A DNA stretch of 64,000 nucleotides. It comes from Paraburkholderia fungorum (GTDB lineage Bacteria; Pseudomonadota; Gammaproteobacteria; Burkholderiales; Burkholderiaceae). Location of the stretch: positions 274,733-338,732 of the forward strand of contig NZ_CADFGE010000010.1 in assembly GCF_902833645.1 (NCBI RefSeq), in the 5' to 3' direction. The position numbers and the translations under genes are program-made. Positions 16,183-24,695 of this stretch are shown piece by piece (the stretch's first letter is position 1; each line of letters starts with the position of its first letter). The notes under the pieces are model-generated. The model was not told the DNA's origin, searched no databases, and saw only the letters and a list, made by a program, of their open reading frames with translations.

Positions 16183-17370
16183 TTACAGTGCGTGCACGGC
16201 CGATGCGCCCGCAAGCTGCGCGGTGCTGCCCGCTGCGCCGCTCACGAACTCGTCGAACGGACGCCCGCTCAGCGCCGCGACAATTCGTTGCGATGCATGG
16301 CCGTCGCCGTACGGATTGACGCGATGCGCAAAATCGTCACGCTCGCCCGCGTTTGCGAGCAAGCCTGTCACCGCGCGCACGATCGCTTCGCGCTCCGTGC
16401 CGACGAGGCGTACCGTGCCGGCCGCCACCGCTTCCGGCCGCTCGGTCACGTCGCGCATCACCAGCACCGGCTTGCCGAGTGCGGGCGCTTCTTCCTGCAC
16501 GCCGCCCGAGTCGGTGAGGATGATTGACGCACGCTGCATCAGGCGCACGAAGCCGAGGTAATCCAGCGGCTCGATCAGATGAACGTTGCGCGCCGTGCCG
16601 AGGGTTTCCTGCACGGGACCGCGCACATTCGGATTCAGGTGGACCGGATAGACGATCTGCACCGTGTTGGTTTTCGCGAGTTCGGCAAGGGCCGCGCAAA
16701 TGTTCGCGAAGCCCGCACCGAAGCTCTCACGGCGATGGCCCGTGACGAGCAGCACCGGCAGCGCGCCATCGAGAAACGGCAGGCGTGCGTCGAGTTCGGC
16801 GCGCAATGCCGCGTCCTGGTCGATGCGCGCGGTGGTGAGGTTCAATGCGTCGATCACCGTATTGCCGGTGACGATGATCTTGCCGTGCAGCGTTTCGTGC
16901 GCGAGGTTTGCTTTCGAGCTCGCGGTGGGCGCGAACATCAGATCGCTCATCACGTCGACCACGCGGCGGTTCATTTCTTCCGGCCACGGCTGCATCAGAT
17001 TGCCGGTACGCAGCCCTGCTTCGACGTGACCGATTGGAATGCGCCGGTGGAACGAAGCTAGCGCCGCCGCGCACGCGGTGGTCGTATCGCCGTGCACCAG
17101 CACGCGATCGGGTTGTACGGCAGCGAGCACTTCGTCGAGCGAGGCGATCAGACGCGAGGCCAGACCGTTGAGCGTCTGGTTGCCGGTCATCAGCGCGAGG
17201 TTGTGATGCGGCTTGATCTGAAACAGCTCGAGCACCTGATCGAGCATCTGCTGATGCTGCCCGGTGACGCAAACAATCGACTCGATGCCGGCATCGGCTT
17301 CCAGTTGCTTGACTAACGGCGCCATTTTGATGGCTTCCGGCCGTGTGCCGAAAATCGACAGAATCCTCAT
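16183..17370 (-). CDS. wecB: UDP-N-acetylglucosamine 2-epimerase (non-hydrolysing)
   Basis: This 395-residue cytoplasmic enzyme interconverts UDP-GlcNAc and UDP-ManNAc. From the ATG at 17370 it has IFGTRPEAIKMAPL with Lys15, HGDTT with Asp95, GHVEAGLRTGN with Glu117, PEEMNRR with Glu131 and TGHRRESFG with His212. These match the active-site residues of E. coli WecB at almost identical positions. A GGGGT-type ribosome-binding site precedes this ATG; a start 7 codons earlier is less likely. As first gene of the operon it points to a ManNAc-containing polymer, as in the WecB-dependent NGR glycan made by E. coli NfrB. Confidence 0.93.
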   Translation of the reverse strand: MRILSIFGTRPEAIKMAPLVKQLEADAGIESIVCVTGQHQQMLDQVLELFQIKPHHNLALMTGNQTLNGLASRLIASLDEVLAAVQPDRVLVHGDTTTACAAALASFHRRIPIGHVEAGLRTGNLMQPWPEEMNRRVVDVMSDLMFAPTASSKANLAHETLHGKIIVTGNTVIDALNLTTARIDQDAALRAELDARLPFLDGALPVLLVTGHRRESFGAGFANICAALAELAKTNTVQIVYPVHLNPNVRGPVQETLGTARNVHLIEPLDYLGFVRLMQRASIILTDSGGVQEEAPALGKPVLVMRDVTERPEAVAAGTVRLVGTEREAIVRAVTGLLANAGERDDFAHRVNPYGDGHASQRIVAALSGRPFDEFVSGAAGSTAQLAGASAVHAL

Positions 17371-17919
17371 TGGCAATACCCCGCATCTCACACAAATGTT
17401 TTATTGGCGGCAGGCATTGCGGAGCAAGCGTTAATATTGCTTCCCCGTATTTACCGATCTGACAGGCCTTGAGCCGGTAATTACCGGCGATTCCCGTCTG
17501 CGCGGGAAACGATTCGATCGGATGCAATTACTTGCCGACTGGACTCACGCGAACATCGTTTGAACGATTGGTCATTAGCGATGAATCGACGCGCATTCTA
17601 GCGTGTATCTTCCGCAATTTTACAACGGATTTCCGCTGCATCCGGCGTTTGATACTCTGGCTTGCTGACCTGAAGGCGTGATTTTTGCCGACGAAGCCGG
17701 GGGATTAAGCGGCGCAAACGTTTTCCAAATAGTTATCGGAAGGTTAAATCCAGATCAATAATTTTCAGATTTTGTAAATGTCAAATCTTGATTAACATTT
17801 ACTCCGTCTCGCTGCCTCGATTTGAATTTCCCGCTGATTAAGGCTACGCAAACGTTACCGGGGAATTTTGGGTGAGCGGGTCAATATCACGAATTGTCAG
17901 GTCGATTTGACAGTGTGTC
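17371..17919. other. Intergenic region upstream of the exopolysaccharide operon
   Basis: No credible gene was found in these 549 bases. The sequence between about 17400 and 17900 is clearly more AT-rich than the flanking genes, and it must hold the promoter of the wecB-led operon. A small dyad TGTCA-N8-TGACA lies near 17895-17912, just past the end of the DUF523 gene. Confidence 0.6.
17756..17784 (-). promoter_or_regulatory. Candidate sigma-70 promoter for the exopolysaccharide operon
   Basis: On the minus strand a perfect TTGACA (-35, at 17784-17779) is followed after 17 bases by TTATTG, a weak -10. It would leave an untranslated leader of almost 400 bases before wecB. The -10 is poor, so this is only a candidate. 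Confidence 0.25.
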
Positions 17920-18423
17920 TCAGTTGCTGGAGGCGCGTTCGATTTCCGCGGCCAGTTCGGCGATCTGCGATTCTGCGAACACGCGGATGCCGTGTTGTTG
18001 CAACAACGCGACAGTGACGCCGGTGGCGGGATGGGTTTGGCCGTCGAATTTGCCGGTGTAGATGAAGGTGCTGCCGCAGGAGGGGCTGCCGTCGGCGAGC
18101 AATGCGTAGCGGCAATTTTCTGCTTTTGCGCGGTTTAGCGCGTGCTGGGCGCCTGCGATGAAGAGCGCGGTGACGTCTGTGCCGGTGTTGTCGTTGATGA
18201 TGGCGCGATGCGCGAGGACGTCGGCGCCGGTACGGCGCAGTTGTATTTCGGCTGGCGGCCGCGGGGTCGGGAAGCCTGCTGCCACTTCGGGGCAAACGGT
18301 GATGAGGCGGCCTTCGGCCTGCCAGTGGGTTAGCCACGTGTCGTGGATGGGGTTGGCTTTGGCTTTGCCGTTGTAGCGGACGGGGTGGCCGACCAGGCAG
18401 GCGCTGATCAGGATCTTCAGCAT
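17920..18423 (-). CDS. DUF523 family protein
   Basis: This 167-residue soluble protein belongs to the DUF523 (YbbK) family. It starts MLKILISACLVGHPVRYNG and carries the paired Cys pattern of the family: ISACLVG at the N-terminus, VCPEVAAGFPTPRPP in the middle, and LLADGSPSCGS near residue 110. The Cys residues suggest a metal or iron-sulfur site, but the function is not established. It stands alone between the exopolysaccharide operon promoter and repeat element 1. Confidence 0.88.
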   Translation of the reverse strand: MLKILISACLVGHPVRYNGKAKANPIHDTWLTHWQAEGRLITVCPEVAAGFPTPRPPAEIQLRRTGADVLAHRAIINDNTGTDVTALFIAGAQHALNRAKAENCRYALLADGSPSCGSTFIYTGKFDGQTHPATGVTVALLQQHGIRVFAESQIAELAAEIERASSN

Positions 18424-18615
18424 AAAAGATGAGGTTTTGCCCTGCGGGCTGGCTTGGGGGTGGAGGGATTGTAATCGGGTTTGGTTCGGTTGTTTTTGGT
18501 GTGGTTTTTTTATTCTGTTGTTAGGGATGCTGATTTTTTTGTTTTTTTGCCGTTGGCGGTGGTGTTGGTATCGGTATCTGTGGTTTGCCTATGGCGTTGG
18601 GATCTGCCTGTGCTG

Positions 18616-19325
18616 GTCTTTTGGCCTTTCCTTGCTGGGTTAGTGGTCCGCTCCGTTGTTGGTCTTTTGGCCTTTCCTTGCTTTGTTATCGGTCTATTAG
18701 CGTTCCCCCTGTGCGGGGGGGCACCTACTTTTCTTTGCCTGCCGCAAAGAAAAGTAGGCAAAAGAAAGCGGCTCAAACCGCCAGCTCATAAGCGGGTCCC
18801 CCGCACAGCCACGGTAGTGGTGCATCTGGAATCCGTGCCCCCGCACACTCCACGCCGTTGACAAAGGGCTCATCAGCTCCCACTCCGCACTACGTGCGTC
18901 GCGGACGGGTCTGCCTGGGAAACCTCACCAACGCTTGGCATACCTGATGGTTTTTGAACTGGGTATCGGCGCGCGCAGCGCCGCCGGAGGTATGACTGCC
19001 TTGTCACTGAGGTGAAATGTGCGAAAACACAGATTCCAGATGCACCACTACCGCTACTGCGCGGGGGACCCGCTTAAGAATTAGCGGTTTGAGCCGCTTT
19101 CTTTTGCCTACTTTTCTTTGCGGCAGGCAAAGAAAAGTAGGTGCCGCCCCGCACAGGGGCAACGCTAATAGACCACTAACAAATCAAGGAAAGGCCAAGA
19201 GACCAAAAGGACCAACAACAGAACAGACCACTACCACACCAAGCCAACACCCAAAATCCAGATCACCAACAAAAAGCGCCGCGAAGGCCCCCACCTGCCG
19301 GGCAGGCAAAACCAACCCCATAGCC
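18616..19325. repeat. Long palindromic repeat, element 1
   Basis: This is the first of four related elements in the window. The left arm carries a TAGCG...GCACCTACTTTTC block, an internal hairpin CCTACTTTTCTTTGC / GCAAAGAAAAGTAGG, the block AGCGGCTCAAACCG and a GGTAGTGGTGCATCTGG block. The same blocks return in inverse order and orientation between about 19030 and 19180. The outer flank ends with GCCGGGCAGGCAAAAC near 19300. No transposase is present. Boundaries are approximate. Short reading frames in its arms are treated as non-coding. Confidence 0.85.
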
Positions 19326-19335
19326 CGCGCAGCCC

Positions 19336-20187
19336 CTAAAACACCCCCATCAACCTGGAAAGCACCGAAACATACTCCCCGTACAGGGGATCACCCTTAA
19401 CCTGATCAGGTTCCCTGGGCCGCGCCAACTCAATCATCACATCGTGAATCACCCTCCCCGGCCGCTCCGACATCACCAACACCCGGTCAGACAAAAACAC
19501 CGCCTCATGAATACTATGAGTCACCAGCAAAACCGTCAGCGTACTGCGCTGCCAGATCCGCAAAAGCTCGACATTCAACCGGTCCCGCGTCAACGCATCC
19601 AGCGCCCCAAACGGCTCGTCCATCAACATCACGCGCGGCTCGAGCAACAGAATCTGCCCGATCGCCGCCCGCTGCCTCATCCCGCCCGACAACTCATGCG
19701 GATACCGGTCGGCAAACGCCGTCAACCCCAAAGTCTCAAGCAAGCCAGGAAGCCGCTCCTCCACCTGCGCCCGCGGCACATTCCGCAACTTCGCGCCCAG
19801 CCGGATATTCGCCCCCACGGTCAGCCAGGGCAGCATATTGCTGGTCTGAAACACCACGCCAATATCCGCCACCGGCGCGGTAATCGGCTCGGCACCCAAC
19901 AGAATCCGCCCGCCATCGGCTGGCACCAACCCCGCCACCATCCGCAACAACGTACTCTTGCCGCATCCGCTCGGCCCCAGGATCGAGACGAACTCGCCCT
20001 GGCGAATCTGCATCGATACATCGTCAAGCGCGCTGAATGCCTCCGCCCCACCCCGCGCGGCAAAGCGCTTACCGACCTGTTCGACGGAAATCAGCGCAGG
20101 CGCCGCTTCGTCGCGATGCAAAGGATGAACCTGTGCGCCGGTTGCCGCGGCGCGCTGCACAATACGCAACTTGTCGACCAGTGCCAT
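19336..20187 (-). CDS. ABC transporter ATP-binding protein, nitrate/sulfonate/taurine (SsuB/TauB) type
   Basis: This 283-residue ATPase has Walker A GPSGCGKST, the Q-loop VFQTSNMLPW, signature LSGGMRQRAAIG, Walker B VMLMDEPFGALD and the switch His in LLVTHSIHEA. This motif set is typical of the nitrate/sulfonate/taurine importer family. The ATG at 20187 overlaps the permease stop by one base (TGATG). It completes an importer with the permease at 20187-20930 and the binding protein at 21645-22676. Energy coupling at the inner membrane is clear; the substrate is not. Confidence 0.92.
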   Translation of the reverse strand: MALVDKLRIVQRAAATGAQVHPLHRDEAAPALISVEQVGKRFAARGGAEAFSALDDVSMQIRQGEFVSILGPSGCGKSTLLRMVAGLVPADGGRILLGAEPITAPVADIGVVFQTSNMLPWLTVGANIRLGAKLRNVPRAQVEERLPGLLETLGLTAFADRYPHELSGGMRQRAAIGQILLLEPRVMLMDEPFGALDALTRDRLNVELLRIWQRSTLTVLLVTHSIHEAVFLSDRVLVMSERPGRVIHDVMIELARPREPDQVKGDPLYGEYVSVLSRLMGVF

Positions 20188-20930
20188 CAGACCGTCACTC
20201 CTCTCCACCACACGCCGCGCGAAACCAGTTCGACAGCCCAGTAAAACAGCATCGCCAGCACGGTCACCATCAGGATCGCGGCAAACGACAACGCAGTCTG
20301 CGCATTCGATGTCGCAAACACGATCAGGTGCCCAAGCCCCGACTCCGACCCAATGAACTCGCCAACAATCGCCCCAATGACCGCCAACGGCATCGCGATC
20401 TTCAAACCGTCGATCAGCGCGGGCAACGCGGCAGGCAACCGCAAATACCAGAAGGTCTTGGCCTGCGACGCACCGAGCGCCCGAAAATGCTCGTCCAGGT
20501 TGCGCGGCACACCGGCGAGGCCGCCCATCGTCGCGATCACGATCGGGAAGAACGCGAACAGCACGGCCGCCGCCAGCTTCGACGCAAAGCCGTAACCGAA
20601 CCACACGATCAACAACGGTGCAAGCGCGATCTTCGGCATGCTCTGCAAGGCAGTGACAAGCGGAAACAAGGTACGCCGCGCAATGCTCGACATGCTCGCC
20701 AGCAAGCCGATCGTCAGGCCGCCGACCAGCGCCAGCGCGAAGCCGGCGAACACTTCCCACGCGGTAGCCAAGGTGTCGGACAGCAACTGTCCACGCATCT
20801 CCCAACCGGCCGCAAAGACCTGCGACAGCGCCGGCAGCACGTAGTCCCGCGTGCCCGTCCAACGCACGCCGAATTCCCAGATCAGACCAATCACGATCCA
20901 GAACAGGACGGTTTCGATCATTCGCTTCAT
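20187..20930 (-). CDS. ABC transporter permease, SsuC/TauC type
   Basis: This 247-residue inner-membrane permease has about six hydrophobic segments. The ATPase-coupling loop EHFRALGASQAKTFWYLRLP fits the binding-protein-dependent permease consensus EAA---G. It is coupled to the ATPase gene by a one-base overlap and starts 12 bases after the VOC gene. A second in-frame ATG three codons later is possible. Confidence 0.92.
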   Translation of the reverse strand: MKRMIETVLFWIVIGLIWEFGVRWTGTRDYVLPALSQVFAAGWEMRGQLLSDTLATAWEVFAGFALALVGGLTIGLLASMSSIARRTLFPLVTALQSMPKIALAPLLIVWFGYGFASKLAAAVLFAFFPIVIATMGGLAGVPRNLDEHFRALGASQAKTFWYLRLPAALPALIDGLKIAMPLAVIGAIVGEFIGSESGLGHLIVFATSNAQTALSFAAILMVTVLAMLFYWAVELVSRGVWWRGVTV

Positions 20931-20942
20931 GAGGGTTCCGAA

Positions 20943-21560
20943 TTATTCGCTATCAGCCGAGCTGGACGGATCGGCTTTCGTTGAATCTTGCGGGGCGCCC
21001 GACGCCGCAGTCGCCGCCGCTGCCTGCGCCGATTTTTGCGCCACCAGATGCGGTGGCGGCGGCACGACAAAGCGTTCGAAGCGGTACTGGTCGAACGATT
21101 CGATCGTGCGCTCCCACACCTGCGGCTCGTGTGCGTCGCGCTCGCCGATCTGCGTCATCTCGCAGTACACCTCGACGTTGTTGCCATCCGGGTCCTTGAA
21201 AACGAGGAACAGGTTGTTGCCAGGACCATGCCGGCCGATCCCACGCACGATCTCGACACCATGCTCCTGCAATACCTTCACCGAGCGTTCCATCTCCTCG
21301 TAGCTGTCGATCAGATACGAAAAGTGCTCGAGGCCGGGGCGCGAATAGCGCGGCAGGTCGTTGAAATCGGCGGAATCTTTCGGCAGTTGCGCGAGCGCGA
21401 GATCGTGGTGATCGCTGCCGGCGCGCAGAAATACCATCTGATCGCCAATCCAGTCGGATACTTTGAGGCCCAGCACGTCGGTATAAAACTGCGCGGACTT
21501 CTGGATGTCGCGCACCATCAGCACCATGTGCCCAAGCCGCTTCGGACGCAAACTGTTCAT
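20943..21560 (-). CDS. VOC-superfamily protein, glyoxalase/extradiol dioxygenase-like
   Basis: This 205-residue protein contains one vicinal-oxygen-chelate fold of two beta-alpha-beta modules. Candidate metal ligands are His11 in LGHMVLMVRD, the His in GLEHFSYLID and the Glu in NVEVYCEM, the His-His-Glu pattern of extradiol dioxygenases and glyoxalases. The last 50 residues are a low-complexity Ala/Ser/Pro tail absent from most relatives. It sits inside the importer operon between binding protein and permease, so it probably acts on the imported compound. Ring cleavage is plausible but not proven; its length fits a single-domain VOC enzyme. Confidence 0.8.
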   Translation of the reverse strand: MNSLRPKRLGHMVLMVRDIQKSAQFYTDVLGLKVSDWIGDQMVFLRAGSDHHDLALAQLPKDSADFNDLPRYSRPGLEHFSYLIDSYEEMERSVKVLQEHGVEIVRGIGRHGPGNNLFLVFKDPDGNNVEVYCEMTQIGERDAHEPQVWERTIESFDQYRFERFVVPPPPHLVAQKSAQAAAATAASGAPQDSTKADPSSSADSE

Positions 21561-21644
21561 TGCCTGTCTCCTCAGTGCCCACGCCTCGCGCGGGCTGGTT
21601 GGAGTGAGCGCGCCGTATCAACGATGCGTCACCCCCAATAGGGT

Positions 21645-22676
21645 TCACTCGACAAACTGATTCGTATAAAGATCGGCCGCCTTCACCTTCGAGCCGGTGC
21701 CGAACGCTCGCGACACAAACGCGGCGGTGGCATCCATGCGCGCGGGCCGCAACCAGCCGGTCTTGTGCTGCGCGGGATCGTCGGCGATCAGTCCGTTGGT
21801 CTCGACGATCTGCTGCAACAGGATCGTCTTGTCGAGTACCGGATAAAGCCCGGCAATCGCATCGGCGGCCTCCTGCGGGTGCTCGCGCATCAGCGCATAA
21901 CCGCGATAAGTCGCGGCGACAAATCGTTTGACCACGTCGGGATGCTGCGCCACAAAGGTATCGGTGGTGACAATACCGTTGCCCATCATGTCCAGCCCAA
22001 AGTCCCGGTAGAAAACCTTGCCAAGCTGCTGTCCGGCGCGCTTCGCCAACGCGGCTTGCACCGGCAGGCTGGCGCCTTCCCAGCACTCGGACAGGTCGAT
22101 GCGCTTTTGCAGCAGCGCGGTATTGATCACGGCCGGATCGAGGCGCACGGTCTTGATCGCGTCGGGCGCCATGCCGTTCTGCTTCAACCATGCGGGCATG
22201 ATGTTCTGCACCGGCGACGCACCGCCGCCGCCGAGCGTCATCCCCGAGAGATCCTTTAGTGTCGTCACCTTGAAGCCGGGCCGCTCGAGATAACACATCG
22301 CACCGGGCCAACGCGTGTTGATCGCGCCGACCATCACCGCATGGCCGCCATGCGCGCGGTTCAGCATCACGCTGACGGGGTCGCCATAGCCGAACTCGAA
22401 CAGTCCCTCGTCCACTTCATTGACGGTGCGCTGGCCGCCATATCCGCGCATCACGCCGACGTCGAGACCCGCGTCGCGGTAGTAGCCCTTGGCCTGCGCG
22501 AGCAGGATGCCACCGGTGCTGCCCTGCGGCAGCCACGCCAGATTGACGCGCACCTTGTCGGCCCCATGGGCGCTCGTGAAAAGCGCGGTGGCGGTCAATG
22601 CCACCGCGCTCAACGCAGCCCGCCGCCCGAGTGGCCGAACCCACTGTCGTACCGCGCGCCGTATCCGCTGCAACAT
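21645..22676 (-). CDS. ABC transporter substrate-binding protein, NMT1/THI5-like
   Basis: This 343-residue periplasmic protein has a signal peptide (GRRAALSAVALTATALFTSA) and the NMT1-type start VNLAWLPQGSTGGILLAQAKGYYRDAG. It belongs to the family binding nitrate, sulfonates, pyrimidine precursors and aromatic acids. LDMMGNGIVTTDTFVAQHPDVV is the typical second-lobe region. It lies between the FAH-family gene and the VOC gene in the same operon as its ATPase and permease. The ligand is unknown. Confidence 0.9.
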   Translation of the reverse strand: MLQRIRRAVRQWVRPLGRRAALSAVALTATALFTSAHGADKVRVNLAWLPQGSTGGILLAQAKGYYRDAGLDVGVMRGYGGQRTVNEVDEGLFEFGYGDPVSVMLNRAHGGHAVMVGAINTRWPGAMCYLERPGFKVTTLKDLSGMTLGGGGASPVQNIMPAWLKQNGMAPDAIKTVRLDPAVINTALLQKRIDLSECWEGASLPVQAALAKRAGQQLGKVFYRDFGLDMMGNGIVTTDTFVAQHPDVVKRFVAATYRGYALMREHPQEAADAIAGLYPVLDKTILLQQIVETNGLIADDPAQHKTGWLRPARMDATAAFVSRAFGTGSKVKAADLYTNQFVE

Positions 22677-22742
22677 GTCGTGTTCCCCGTCTATGAGTGG
22701 AGTGAGTGGGGTGAATGGAAAGTACCGGGAGCCTGCTGACGC

Positions 22743-23663
22743 TCAGCCGGCGACCAGCGGATTCTCGATCGAACCGATCCCGTCGATCGAAGCGACCATC
22801 ACGTCACCCGCCTTCAGATAAATGCCTCGCCCCATGCCGACGCCGGTCGGCGTGCCCGTGGCGATCAGATCGCCCGGTTGCAGCGTGAGGATCGTCGATA
22901 AATATTCGATCTGCTCGGCGATGTTGAAAATCATCCCGGACGTGTTGCCGTCCTGCATCATTTCGCCGTTCACTGCGAGACGCATGCGCAGATTCTGCGG
23001 TTCGGCGATACACGCGCGCGGCACGAACCACGGGCCGAGTGGGCCAAAGGTATCGAAACTCTTGCCGCGAAACCAGTCGTGTTTGAACGGATAGTCGGAG
23101 CGGCGATTCAGGTCGCGCGCGCTGACGTCGTTGAGAATCGTGTAGCCGGCAATGTAGTCGTAAGCGACCTCTTTCGCGATGTGGCGGCCGGCCTTGCCGA
23201 TCACCACGGCCAGTTCCACCTCCCAGTCGACCCGCTCCGCGTGCGGCGGAATCACCACGTTCGCAAGAGTCGGCACCACGCTCGTCTCGGCCTTCATGAA
23301 CATGTACGGCGTGCTCTCTTCGCGTGGCGCCAGCTCGGTTCCCATCTCCTGCGCGTGTTCGTAATAGTTCGACGCCGCCGCGAAAATGCGGCGCGGCTGA
23401 TACGGCACGCACAGCGTGTGGCCGGCGAGCGGCGCGGCGTCGAGCGTGCCCGCCTCGAGCGCGTGCGCAGCGGCTTCGAGCCGTTCGACGGTCGCCGCAC
23501 CGTCCGCCTCCCAAGCGGCGATCAGCGCGCCGACGTCGGCAAACGGCAGCGCCGAAGCGCTTTGCTTCAATACCGCCTGCGCGTCGTACAGCTTGTCGCC
23601 AACCGCCAGGCCAGTGGCCGTGCGGCCGTTCAATTCATAAGTTGCGATACCAAACCAGGTCAC
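22743..23663 (-). CDS. Fumarylacetoacetate hydrolase (FAH) family protein
   Basis: This 306-residue enzyme has the FAH C-terminal fold. The metal-binding region DWEVELAVVIGKAGR and the downstream GYTILNDVSARDLN and TGTPTGVGMG stretches are clear. Such enzymes cleave or decarboxylate 2,4-diketo acids in aromatic catabolism. The start is taken as GTG at 23663, with GAGG placed 6-7 bases upstream, giving VTWFGIATYELNG. It heads the importer operon, next to the GntR operator region. The precise reaction cannot be told apart within this family from sequence alone. Confidence 0.87.
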   Translation of the reverse strand: MTWFGIATYELNGRTATGLAVGDKLYDAQAVLKQSASALPFADVGALIAAWEADGAATVERLEAAAHALEAGTLDAAPLAGHTLCVPYQPRRIFAAASNYYEHAQEMGTELAPREESTPYMFMKAETSVVPTLANVVIPPHAERVDWEVELAVVIGKAGRHIAKEVAYDYIAGYTILNDVSARDLNRRSDYPFKHDWFRGKSFDTFGPLGPWFVPRACIAEPQNLRMRLAVNGEMMQDGNTSGMIFNIAEQIEYLSTILTLQPGDLIATGTPTGVGMGRGIYLKAGDVMVASIDGIGSIENPLVAG

Positions 23664-23726
23664 GTATTGCCTCGCTTTTTGCGTTTGTAGGGGATTAGTT
23701 AGCTGTGGTCGAGGGTTCAATAATTC

Positions 23727-23772
23727 GTATACATTCAGTCATCTGTGTATTTTTATTGAAATTCTCGTATAC
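23727..23772. promoter_or_regulatory. Paired GTATAC operator candidates between FAH and gntR genes
   Basis: GTATAC occurs at 23727-23732 and 23767-23772, both preceded by TC, with exactly 40 bases between corresponding positions and a partial GTGTAT at 23745. The stretch is AT-rich and divergent from the GntR gene. GTATAC-type palindromes are typical GntR/FCD-family sites, and the same hexamer recurs at 26733, 26753 and 29594. Confidence 0.6.
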
Positions 23773-23916
23773 ACCAATCGGGGCATGAACACGTTCACGC
23801 GTACACTGCATGGGCTTACAGAGGCCGGATATGCGTGGTGGCGATTGAGGCGGTTGGGCCGCTGGCGCATAATGGGGCCGCTTGCTCACGGTTTCGCTCA
23901 ACCCACAACCATCACG

Positions 23917-24576
23917 ATGACGACGCTCTCCTCCAAGATTTACCGCCTGCTGTGCGACGAGATCATCGAAGGCACGCTTGAACCGGGCCAGAAGCTCGAA
24001 GAAGCGGCACTCGCCGAACGCTTCAACGCGTCGCGCACACCGATCCGCGAGGCGTTGCGCGAGCTCGCCGCGCGTGGCCTCGTCGAACTGACGCCGCGCA
24101 AGGGCGTGGTGGTCGCGCAGTTCAGCATCGACGAACTGGCCGATATGCTCGAAGCGATGTGCGAACTCGAGGCGCTGTGCTGCCGGTTGAGCGCGCAGCG
24201 TATGAGCCTCGTCGAGAAGAAGCAGCTCGAAGAACTCCAGACCGAAATGAACGCCGCGATCGCGCGCGGCGATGAAACGGAGTACTTCCAGCTCAATCGC
24301 GAATTCCACGAACTGATCTGCAAGGGCGCGCAAAGCAAATCGCTGGCGTCGATCATGTCCGTTCAGCGGCAGCGTCTGGCGGGTTTTCGCGCCGCGCAGC
24401 CAGCCTCGCCGTCGCGCTTCGAGGCGGCAACCGACGAGCATCGCGAGATCGTCTCCGCGATCCTCAACTCCGAGCCGGAACGTGCGTACAACGCGATGCG
24501 CGACCATACGGCGCGGCTGTCTATCGTCGTCCTCGGCCGGCTCAAGCGTCAACGCACCGAGCGTGAAAACGCCTGA
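23917..24576 (+). CDS. GntR-family regulator, FCD (FadR-like) subfamily
   Basis: This 219-residue protein has an N-terminal winged helix (IYRLLCDEIIEGTLEPGQKL, then FNASRTPIREALRELAARGL) and an FCD effector domain from about residue 75. Its metal-site candidates are REFHELI, DEHREIV and RDHTARL. FCD regulators usually repress catabolic operons and release DNA on binding an organic acid. It is divergent from the FAH-led operon and close to a second operon that reads toward it. The ATG at 23917 gives the typical FCD start; an upstream extension to about 23785 is less likely. Confidence 0.9.
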   Translation: MTTLSSKIYRLLCDEIIEGTLEPGQKLEEAALAERFNASRTPIREALRELAARGLVELTPRKGVVVAQFSIDELADMLEAMCELEALCCRLSAQRMSLVEKKQLEELQTEMNAAIARGDETEYFQLNREFHELICKGAQSKSLASIMSVQRQRLAGFRAAQPASPSRFEAATDEHREIVSAILNSEPERAYNAMRDHTARLSIVVLGRLKRQRTERENA

Positions 24577-24695
24577 AACGCTGGACGTAGCGCGATCATG
24601 CGCACGCTGCCGACGCTTCGCGGCTTGCCCCGCCGCCATGGGTGACATGGGCGGCACCGCTCGCCACCGATGCGCCGGCTGAAATCGCGGCCCGT

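Noticed and set aside
20943..21560. Assignment as catechol 2,3-dioxygenase
   Set aside because: Only one VOC domain and a low-complexity tail are present; classical two-domain extradiol dioxygenases are about 300 residues. Left as VOC-family.
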